Of a stretch of 64,000 bases of DNA, positions 49,385-59,500 are shown piece by piece. Positions within the stretch are counted from its first letter, which is position 1. Every line of letters begins with the position of its first letter. Source of the DNA: Lottia gigantea. Its lineage: Eukaryota > Mollusca > Gastropoda > Lottiidae. The DNA is taken from assembly GCF_000327385.1 (NCBI RefSeq), contig NW_008708133.1, forward strand, positions 2,640,462 through 2,704,461, read 5' to 3'. The notes below the pieces were generated by a model. The model had not been told where the DNA came from. It saw only the letters and a program-made list of their open reading frames with translations, and did not search any database. A program made the translations under genes and the position numbers.

Positions 49385-51020
49385 TCATATACCTTATCTA
49401 CAGTCACTACAAACTATCAAATTACCATCTTCTATCATATATCTTATCTACAGTCACTACAAACTATCAAATTACCATCTTCCATCATATACCTTATCTA
49501 CAGTCACTGTAAACTACAAAATTACCATCATCCATTATATACCTTATCTACAGTCACTATTAACTATCATAATACCATCTCCCATCATATACCTTATCTA
49601 CAGTCACTATAAACTATCAAATTACCATCTTCCATCATATACCTTATCTACAGTCACTATTAACTACCAAATTACCATCTTCCACCACTCACCTTTATCT
49701 ACACTGACTATTAACTATCATAATACCATCTTCCATCACTCACCTATAAACTATCAAATTACCATCTTCCATCATATACCTTATCTACAGTCACTATTAA
49801 CTACCAAATTACCATCTTCCACCACTCACCTTTATCTACACTCACTATTAACTATCATAATACCATCTTTCATCACTCACATATAAACTATCAAATTACC
49901 ATCTTCCATCATATACCTTATCTACAGTCACTATTAACTACCAAATTACCATCTTCCACCACTCACCTTTATCTACACTGACTATTAACTATCATATTAC
50001 CATCTTCCATCACTCACCTATCAACTATCAAATTACCATCTTCCATCATATACCTTATCTACAGTCACTATAAACTACCAAATTACAATCTCCCATCATA
50101 TACCTTATCTACAGTTACTATAAGCTATCAAATTACCATCTTCTATCATATACCTTATCTACAGTCACTACAAACTATCATATTACCATCTTCTATCATA
50201 TATCTTATCTACAGTCACTATAAACTACCAAATTACCATCTTCCATCATATACCTTATCTACAGTCACTACAAACTACCAAATTACCATCTTCCATCATA
50301 TATCTTATCTACAGACACTATAAACTATCAAATTACCATCTTTCATCATATACCTTATCTACAGTCACTATTAACTATAAAATTACCATCTTCCATCATA
50401 AACATTATCTACAGTCATTATTAAGTATCAAATTACCATCTTCTATCATATACCTTATCTACAGTCACTATAAACTATCAAATTACCATCTTCCATCATA
50501 TACCTTATCTACAGTCACTATAAACTACCAAATTACCATCTTCCATCATATACCTTATCTACAGTCACTATAAACTACCAAATTACCATCTTCCATCATA
50601 TACCTTTATCTACAGTCACTATAAACTACCAAATTACCATCATCCATCACTCACCTATCAACTATCAAATTACCATCTTCCATCATATACTTTATCTACA
50701 GTCACTATAAACTATCAAATTACCATCTTCCATCATATACCTTATCTACAGTCACTATAAACTACCAAATTACCATCTTCCATCATATACCTTTATCTAC
50801 AGTCACTATAAACTACCAAATTACCATCATCCATCACTCACCTATCAACTATCAAATTACCATCTTCCATCATATACCTTATCTACAGTCACTATTAACT
50901 ACCAAATTACCATCTTCCATCATATACTCTTATCTACAGTCACTATTAACTACCAAATTACCATCTTCCATCATATACCTTATCTACAGTCACTATTAAC
51001 TACCAAATTACCATCTACAA
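49385..51020. repeat. 50-bp minisatellite upstream of fucosidase copy A (about 32 units)
   Basis: The unit is TATCTACAGTCACTATAAAC, TACCAAATTACCATCTTCCA and TCATATACCT. A variant subset with CACCACTCACCTTTATCTAC forms a longer period in 49,660-50,040 and again at 50,640-50,870. The array begins about 215 bp upstream of the TATA-like motif. Open frames through it are repeat artefacts. Confidence 0.93.
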
Positions 51021-51290
51021 TCATCGGCAGTAGAATGTTCCGACTGTTATAGTTTTAGAGTGGCCACAAGGTGATACATTAACTCGTGTACCACAATTAA
51101 TTTACTAGCTTATCCTGATCATTTCCAATTTATACTACAAGACCTAGTGGTGGTATTGATATCAAGATTCCACCCATTCCTGCAAATAAAATGCAATGTC
51201 AGTGGGTGTGGTTTGATGAATGTGAAATTCTTGGTGTTACAGTGTCTTCATTTTGAAACACAGTTACCTACAGCTTTAAGCACCTGTGCT
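51021..51290. other. Short unique stretch between minisatellite and transposon debris
   Basis: No gene or element recognised. Confidence 0.4.
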
Positions 51291-51450
51291 ATTATTGAAA
51301 ATCAGAATAATCGAAAAATATCTAATATGAGTTATTGCCCTTGTTCTTGGAAATTCGTTAAAATTTTAGCTTTTAAATACTGTAGAGGGTGCAATTCTTG
51401 ACGGAAATTGAGCAAATTTGATGACATTGTTTATTATCGCAGGATGAATT
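51291..51450 (+). mobile_element. Single core unit of family 1 MITE
   Basis: Contains TTGAAAATCAGAATAATCGA, GAGTTATTGCCCTTGTTCTT and GTGCAATTCTTGACGGAAAT, one core unit of the family, without either terminus. Confidence 0.6.
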
Positions 51451-51474
51451 GTGTTAACTTCTCTTTAGGCAAAT

Positions 51475-51680
51475 TCTTGGAGAACAGAGTCATCAGAATC
51501 ATATTCACTGTCATTTGCACTATGTTTTACATTTGTTTTTTCACTACTCTGTATTTTTGATAATAGGAATGTTGGATGGATCATAATATATACAGTTATA
51601 ATGTTAAGGAAACATAAATGCAAAAGAACTCTCTGTTTATTTGTATTACATAGAGATCCAGGTAAGGGAGTGAACTATCA
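51475..51680 (-). pseudogene. NOL8: NOL8 fragment, DNA-level duplication with internal deletion
   Basis: Bases 51,475-51,565 resemble NOL8 exon 6 around 40,030-40,155 (TTCTTGGAGAACAGA, TCATCAGAATCATATTCAC, GTCATTTGCACTATGTT). Bases 51,566-51,680 resemble 40,990-41,115, crossing the exon 6 boundary into the AT-AC intron (ATAATATATACAGTTATAAT, GTTAAGGAAACATAAATG, ATCCAGGTAAGG). About 840 bp between the two parts are missing, as is a piece inside the first. Intron sequence is included, so it was copied from DNA, not from spliced RNA. It cannot encode protein. Confidence 0.75.
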
Positions 51681-51730
51681 TTCAAGATCATGATTGTAAC
51701 TCTTTTTCTTTTTGAAAAGAACTAAAAAGG

Positions 51731-52531
51731 CAGTGGTGTAACCTATTTTCGTGCATATAAGGATTCGACACAGAATTTCGTCAAAGTTAAAAAAACGAAT
51801 TTTATTTTTATTTTTTAGATGTTTCCTCAGATATTCTACAAAATAATTAAAATTGGTTTGTTTCGATTTCCTTTATGAATCCTTCACTTTGACCCATATT
51901 TCATGAGCAACCAACTCGCAACGGTGGCAGAATGCGTCACCTATTTTCGTGTACAATGTTGATCTAAAAATAAGTCGAGAAAAACACGTTGTATGGATAC
52001 CCAGTGATATAATTTACTTTTCTTAGTATTTATATTTAATATCAATTCATTATAACTAGTGACAATTCCTTCAAAGAACCACGATTTAAAAAAAAAATAG
52101 TGACTGACAACATAAGATACGTAGCGTGATTTATTGCTAAAAATCATTGAAACAACATAAGAATATGGCCCACTTTGTGTTCCATAGAAATTTTCTGCTG
52201 ACACGGAATCCCCTTGTTGATCACGTGACTTCATTCGTTGGACTACATTCTAGCAGACGACACATGGGATTATAAGGAAATTCGGCCGATAAAAAATGGT
52301 GACGTTTGGTAATAACTGAAATCCGCCATTTTCTATTTGTCAAAGTATACATTAATACATTTACCTTGCTTGAAACTACTGGATTCATTCTATTAGCTGA
52401 TATTGTAGAGATAACACATGTTAATCAAAACAAGCAAATGCGGAGGTCAAGCGAGGTCGCGCATGTAAATTATTAATCATTTCTGGAGATGCACGAAAAA
52501 TAGGTTAGCACGGAATTAGGTTACTTGACTG
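51731..52531 (+). mobile_element. TIR element with CAGTGGTGTAACC/GGTTACTTGACTG ends (801 bp)
   Basis: Left end CAGTGGTGTAACCTATTTTC with GTGCA; right end TGCACGAAAAATAGGTTA, GCACGG, AATTAGGTTACTTGACTG. The ends are inverted repeats, the right one with an extra partial copy of the motif. The left 490 bp match 44,214-44,716 in inverse orientation. I see no exact target duplication and no coding frame. Confidence 0.6.
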
Positions 52532-52773
52532 TATTTGAACTATACGTATCTAAACATGATTGGACTTCATGGTTATCATATAATATAGTCAACACCGTTC
52601 AATTGTTTTTTGTTAATTATCCAGACGGTGTCGAGTTTTTGGGCGAATTGTCTAAGACAACAATCCGAGTAGTCATTATTTATTTTCTGAAATGAGTTTC
52701 CCTAGGGCCGATTTGTCTTATATTGCTGTTTACGGGAGAGAACATTTTCAATTCTTTTTTATGTGATGATAAA

Positions 52774-53264
52774 AGATAGCTTGCCAGGCAAGGTAATATA
52801 CGCCCACTGGCAGCTTTGATTTCTTTTGAACTTTTTGAGGCGATACTGAATAATATTAAAAGTTTCTTCAAATTGAGAAGAATTGGGCCTTTTAGAGTGT
52901 TTACAGGCTAAAACTTGAACGCGTTTTTAAGAACAAGAGCAATAATATTTTTCGATTTTTCTGATTTTCGTTCGATAATAGACACTCACACCAAGTTTCA
53001 GTAAAAACCCGTCAAGAATTGCGCCTTCTGGAGTGTTTACGAGCATTTTAAGAACAAGGGCAATAACTCATACTAAATATATTTCGATTTTTCTGATTTT
53101 CAAGAGGGGGGCCTCGTCCTTGGTTGATTACAAACAACCATACCAAGTTTCGTTGAAATCAGTCAAGAATTGTGCCTTGTAGAGTGTTTACGAGCAATTG
53201 TGTACGGACGGACATGGGTGACGACAATATACGTCCCCATTTCATGTGGGCGTATAAAAATTAT
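52774..53264 (+). mobile_element. Core-repeat MITE, family 1, complete copy beside the gap
   Basis: Left terminus AGATAGCTTGCCAGGCAAGG with TATACGCCCACTGGCAGC; right end TACGGACGGACATGGGTGAC, CAATATACGTCCCC and the hairpin ATTTCATGTGGGCGTATA. It has two to three core units. The N gap starts two or three bases after its end. Confidence 0.8.
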
Positions 53265-53266
53265 AA

Positions 53267-53441
53267 NNNNNNNNNNNNNNNNNNNNNNNNNNNNNNNNNN
53301 NNNNNNNNNNNNNNNNNNNNNNNNNNNNNNNNNNNNNNNNNNNNNNNNNNNNNNNNNNNNNNNNNNNNNNNNNNNNNNNNNNNNNNNNNNNNNNNNNNNN
53401 NNNNNNNNNNNNNNNNNNNNNNNNNNNNNNNNNNNNNNNNN
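53267..53441. other. Assembly gap (175 N)
   Basis: Run of N. It separates a family 1 MITE from the 3' end of fucosidase copy B, so the true spacing between the two fucosidase genes is not known. Confidence 1.
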
Positions 53442-53571
53442 ATTTTTTTATCAATCAATGCAATGTAATGACAAAACCATAAAAATGTAGGCTTCCTATA
53501 ACCACTGAAGTATTGATATATGAAGACAAATCCTGCTATAATGATAAAGTTGTATTATTTTATCGTCATAC

Positions 53572-56500
53572 CTAAGAAAGGCCCGATAGTTTAAACACCC
53601 ACGCCCATTGACATGGCATCTTATTTGCAGAAATAGCCGGTATCATGATATCCATTCCACCTCCTTGTCTTGATTTCCAGGTAAAGGTTCCACCATTATA
53701 ACCCAGTAAAGACACTGTTGTGTCTGGTTGAGGATTTGGTGCTCCCAGACTGAGAGTTGAAGTTGTTGGCCAGTCAAGCACTATGGCGTATACGTCACTG
53801 TTTTTCATGGTGTACCTGTGATTATAATAATAAGCATTGCTTATAGACTGAATACAAGATTATGTTATAGCCATGTGTCATGTTAAGATCGTTTGTTTTA
53901 AAACGTCACTTTGAAAGAATCTTTGCTGGGGAGCTTTTCATTCAAACAAATGACATATTTCATGATAATTTATGCCAGATGATTGTACTGTAGGTCACTA
54001 TTCTCCTGTTTTTGATCGATGTTGAAAACGCTTGGATCAGTCCATCTTCACAATGTCAAGCTATTACACACTTCGTACTTATACCTTAACTGCAATGTTC
54101 ACCTAGTTTCATGGACGTTTGTAAATGCAGCGATTTGATTAGATTGTACTCTAGAAAGTCTGTGAACATAAATCCATAATACTTCCTTTGATTGACTGTA
54201 TTCGCTGCGTACAATACAATCAAATCACCACATTCCGGGATAGAAAAGTAATGACTAGTACAGTCAAGGTGTAAGTACGAAGTTCGTGATATCTTGACAT
54301 TGTGAAGATAGGATAAGCCTGACTCTTAAAACTACAATGTTAACATATAGTATAAAACAGTATCACCCATTAATTAACTTTTAAGTTTAAAACTCTAATG
54401 TAAACTTACCAAACTCTTGGGGTTACTGTGTCGTTTTGTGAGGTCCATGGTTTTGAACTTCTGATAGCCTCTTCATTTACCGTTAACCATGACCCTACGT
54501 CCCTTAATCTGGTTTCAAATATGGGACTGATAGTTCCTTCTTTAGTTGGTCCTACGTTCATCAACATATTTCCTCCACAGCTTTAGTAAACAAAAATTAT
54601 ATATACAGGTAGCATTATTATTAAAGATAGTCACGCCCATGTGGCAGATAAATCAAAATAAAACACAATTTTTAGAGCGAGATCAGCACTCGAACTATGC
54701 TCAAGTCATGTGCTAAAAATGAGTCCAATAATCATTACGAAAATGATTTCGATATTCTATTAATATTACCAACAACTAAAAATAAAATAAAATAAAATCA
54801 TGGAAAATTGTAATCTGTATCTCGCTTTCTCGCTTATTTCCTCGCTTTTTTACTCTCGCTCTCTCGCGAGAAGTCTCGGGTGATTACGAGCAATTCGTCG
54901 CGAATATGCATTTTTTTCACATTTGAGATAATTGTATTAAATCGATCATATTATCACAAAGATTAATGTCTCTTAATTTCAAAACTAATGGATAAGATCC
55001 TTATAAAATATGCACGTGATGCAGTGGCGAATATACTAAAATGTTCGTATATATTTTCTTGCGAAGTGGCGAATATGACATTCGCCAGTTTGTTAGATTT
55101 TATTTTTATTCATAATACATATTGACGAATATTGCCCGTCTGTATATACAACATAGATGTATTGTCATACAATGTTAGGTACTATTTTAAAGATAAAATT
55201 TTTTCAATTTAAAACCTTTTGTTCATACCTTCATAAGGCCGATGTTAACAACTAAAGAGACTAATGGGTAGCTTAAGTTCGAATTTTTGGGGTAAATAGA
55301 CTTACGGCTTCTGTTTGTGTCATATTTTTTCATACCTTTATGCAAACTTATAATTTTAATAATTAATCTTAGCTGGGAACCCATCTTTAACTTTGGTGCA
55401 TAATTGTTTGTCCAGTTAGGGTCAAGGACATTGCACATTTCAGTGCGAAATTCCAATCGATTACTGTCAAGAAGTCGGTGCAAGTGTCAAATAGGTAAGT
55501 CTTGTTTTATCTAAATTAATGATTGAAACTCCCCAAAAAGTTTTTAAATAGGTCTATGAATCGTCGGAAATGAAAAATAATTTAATGGAGTTTTACTTCC
55601 TACTTTTCTGGGCTAATGTAGTGTTCCATGAAGGACATTTCCATCAGCCTACTCTTCTTCAGTTTCGAGCTGGCGATGGATCTTTTAATTTCTGTGGCAC
55701 AAGGCGCACGGGGCCTCGGAACGACTAGACAGACCTGTATCACTGGCAGGAGAAAACCGAGTTGTAAAATCGGCAGTGGCTATTTACCACTGGCGTGGTA
55801 AGCGTGGTAAATAGTCATAAGTACCTTTACAGCTATTTGTCAAGGCCGATTGTGAAGAGTTCATAGTTCAAGGCTGAATACTTCTCAATTCAAACCTGTC
55901 TAAAAAAATTCCGCGTTGTATGAAATTTGGTGTACATTCATTTGTTCTTTTGGCAATAGATTTTAATTACAAATTAGTCAAATTTACTTTTAACCTTGTT
56001 AATGAATTGGAAAGCAGGCTTATTACAAGTATATCTATTCAAAATCAATTGAGGACTAAACTTCCCCAAACGATCGTAAGGGTATTTTGTGTGAGAATAA
56101 GTTTTGAAAATAAATTCCTGCATTTTATGCAATGTGTCTCCTAATATTACTACGTTTTTACAAGTAACTACAGTGGCGTATTTAGAGGGTAGTGCCCTGG
56201 GAAAAAATAGGGTAAAGTTGCCCCCACTCCCGTCAATGAAATCCTGGCTACGCCACTGAGTAAGTAGACCTAATGTATATTTCCACAAAAATTGTAATGT
56301 TGTGTCCTATGGATATTAGGGTGATATGAGAATAAAAATTCCATAAAAGCGCAGACCTAGGTCATGAAGTTAAAATTTTATATTTGGCTAAGTACTGTTA
56401 AACGCGTTCGCCCCTATACATTTTTGGTCTTTTTCATGTTTGCCCCTAGTTCGTTCGCCCTGGCTCCACAATATTTTGTGACACAATAATCCATGATCCA

Positions 56501-59500
56501 CAAAATTCGGACAAAATGTTTAAATATGTGTTTAATTGTCAAACTTGGTCACTTATAAATTTAAAAAGGACCCGTCCGCTATCATGTGACTAAAAAACTG
56601 ACTTGTTAGTCTTTCATTCAAACCTCTTCCAATTGTCGTCCAGAAACTTGCCTTCACCAACACAATGTTGTTTTTATTTTTCTTAGTGTCCAGAATTAAA
56701 ATGAACTTCGAAACAAACAAATAAATTATGTGAAAATTGTAAAAACTTTCAAGAAGGTGGAAACATGGCTCACTTTTCAACTCGATTCATGCAGCAACAA
56801 TTTTTTTGCGACCAGGACAAATCATTTTTTAAAAGGGACAGTTACGCCAATTTTTTGACCAATCATACTTAAGTCTCAGAAACGGGATTGTTTTAGCTAA
56901 GCCAATCGGTAATACTACATACTATAGTTAAACACTATCAATATCTGTACCATTACTGACCTCTACTACAAACTACAGTCAAACACTATCAATATCTGTA
57001 TGATTACCGACCTCGACTATATACTACAGTAAAACTCTATCAATATCTGTACCTTTACTGATCTCTACAACAAACTACAGTCAAACACTATCAATATCTG
57101 TACCATTACTGATCTCTACTACATACTACAGTCAAACACTATCAATATCTGTATCATTACTGACCTTGACTACATACTACAGTTAAACACAGTCAATACC
57201 TGAATTATTACTGACCGTGACTACATACTACAGTCAAACAGTATCAATATATGTATCATTACTGACCTCCACTACATACTACAGTCAAACACTATTAATA
57301 TCTGTATTATTACTGACCTAAACTACATACTTCAATCAATCACTATCAATATCTGTATCATTACCGACCTCTACTACATACTACAGTTAAACCCTATCAA
57401 TATCTGTATCTTTACCGACCTCATACTTCTGTTAAACAGTATTTTCATAGGGCTGGTGATAGGTTCTCGAGTGTTTATAAGCTATAGACTGAACGCATTT
57501 CGAAAGACAAGAGCAATGCCTCATAACAATCAATACATTTTAAATTTATAATTTTATAGATTTTTCATTCATAATAATCACTTCTATGATACTATACTAA
57601 TCAAGTAAGCAATTAGATGCTCAGCAGGAAGACTTTGTTGTTTTCCTTGCACCAATAGTCCAAATATAGGAACAGTTGTCTACAAATTCTACGCATATCA
57701 TCAGCCGCATTGAGTCTATTTCTATCTTTAGTTTTGATGACTAAAGTGTCGAGGTTCGCTTGGGTTCGTCGTGTTGAAGGGCACCAGAAATCCGGAAACT
57801 CTATAATTCTTCTCCTACAATAGCCTGGGAACCAGGAATATACAATATTATAGCTTGGAAATTAAAAATTCAATAAAAGTCTTCAAAAGCATAGCTTTAA
57901 AATGTATATATAAACGAATTGCAGACTAATAGACAGCTGGAAATGCACGCAATACCGAAGTATGATCATAAACACGCATTCCTTATGGTTCACATCACAT
58001 AGCAATTGCAGAAATTTTTAGACTGTGAAATTTAGCGTCCAAAATGCCCGAAAACCATAGTCACATATATTAAATATGGCGGATATTTTTCTTCGCTAGA
58101 GATATTAAAATGCTTTTTTTAGTGTGTTAACAATGTGAAATGTTCACAATATTTATATTTTTGAAACCTAAAAAGTGTGATTTTTTAAAATTTGAAAAAA
58201 AAATTGGATGAAATCCACCAAAGAAAAAAAAACGTGGTAAAATTTAGTTACCACGTTTTGTCTCCATAGACTAACATGGTGACATTGGCCTTATTTAACA
58301 AGTAACCACGCCGTGGTAAATAGGGGTACTTCTGACTATTTACCACGCTTACCACGCCAGTGGTAAATAGCCACTGCCTGTAAAATCCGAAGGTATTATC
58401 TCGACTTCATGATTGTTAGTGAGCAAAGGTAACTGAGCTGGCGAGGCTGCCAATGCAATAAATCGTCGAAGACCAGTGCCATTCTTCTCACCAAACCACT
58501 TCCTTCAAATCGCACTCTTTCCCTTCTCACCATGTAGGCTACCACTTCACACTCTGAACTAATGGCTTTGTCTCTTCAAATTTAAGCATCGCTTTCAGTA
58601 TCGGTATTTTGTTTTGTGGAGATCTTCATCTTTTCATCCCTCTGAACCAAGTACATAAGTCCTTCAAAGTAGCCTACCAAAATATGCATACATCTTATTG
58701 TTTCAGGAACCATATGATATGCCCTTATCTTATATACTCAAAAAAGCACGAATGTCAGCTTATGATTAAATTTTGAAAATGATTACGATTATGATGATGA
58801 TCAAGATAAAGGTTATGTTCCTCCTTCATCTGATTCAGGAGGTGACAATATTGTAGGCCTACCATATCAAAATAATACATGTGAAAGAGATGGCTGTGAA
58901 CAAAAAATATTTGCAGCATGCCAGACATGTTTGACGATGATGTGTTATGACCATTTTCTTGAAGTACGGTATGCCCATGTCTTCAAAGCAGTTCGGCTAA
59001 GAAGAAAAACGTTCAAGATAAACCTGAGCAATTTGTAATCGACGGAGAAGCAAGGCAAGATGAAGTCACGATTCCCAACAAGACACCAAAGAAAATTATT
59101 GTTAAAGAAAATCGTAATAAAGGTTTACCTTACCAAAGTGAAAAATCTAACAATTTTTAATTTAAAATTTTTCCGTCCGAAAAAAGATGTGAAGGTTTTC
59201 GTGAAGGTTTTCGCACAGCTTCAGATTGTGAAAAGGCAACACTTACAGACAGATACCTATCACACATTGCCGAAAAAGATGCATTCAGACAGATCAAAGA
59301 CCAGATTAGGTCCAACAATGATCCAAGTCACATCCTTGCATCTTTTGACTTGCAACAAGTCATCTACCTTCCAAAAACTAACAGATGTGAAGTGTTCTAT
59401 AGAAGACGCCTGTCGAATTATAATTTTACAACTTACAACATTAAAACAAAAGGTGTGAGGTGCTATTTGTGGCATTGAGGGGTTCAAATGAAATAGCTTC

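Larger units (their letters stand above)
55772..58378 (+). mobile_element. 2.6-kb TIR element with 9-bp target duplication, non-autonomous
   Basis: Terminal inverted repeats begin GGCAGTGGCTATTTACCACT and continue for about 54 bp with one mismatch (TGGCGTGGTAAGCGTGG, TAAATAGTCA). TGTAAAATC lies directly outside both ends (55,763-771 and 58,379-387), a 9-bp duplication as in Mutator-like elements; the G start also fits. The interior holds a nested hAT-like MITE, the motif of the dispersed GATTGGCTTAG family and a 51-bp minisatellite. No transposase is seen. A related inverted copy ends at 3169. Confidence 0.85.
55583..58450 (-). mobile_element. SINE copy split by a 2.6-kb insertion
   Basis: On the minus strand the 3' end is at about 55,583 (GGAAGTAAAACTCCATTAAA). 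The body runs to 55,771 and resumes at 58,388 (CGAAGGTATTATCTCGACTT on the plus strand), with a decayed tRNA-like head up to about 58,450. Joining the flanks at one copy of the 9-bp duplication gives text matching the uninterrupted SINE near 20,080-20,110. Confidence 0.75.

Noticed and set aside
49327-49612. Frames rich in Tyr/Leu/Ser upstream of fucosidase A
   Set aside because: Products of the 50-bp minisatellite.
51941-52234. 97-codon minus-strand frame
   Set aside because: Lies in the TIR element shared with 44.2-44.7 kb, where the frame is not kept; no protein resemblance.
55446-55495. Possible plus-strand exon between TTTCAG and GTAAGT
   Set aside because: Good splice signals, but only 50 bases, no convincing frame or neighbours, and inside an intron of a minus-strand gene.
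59060-59458. 132-codon plus-strand frame
   Set aside because: Out of frame with the recognisable transposase-like residues over most of its length; treated as part of a dead element.
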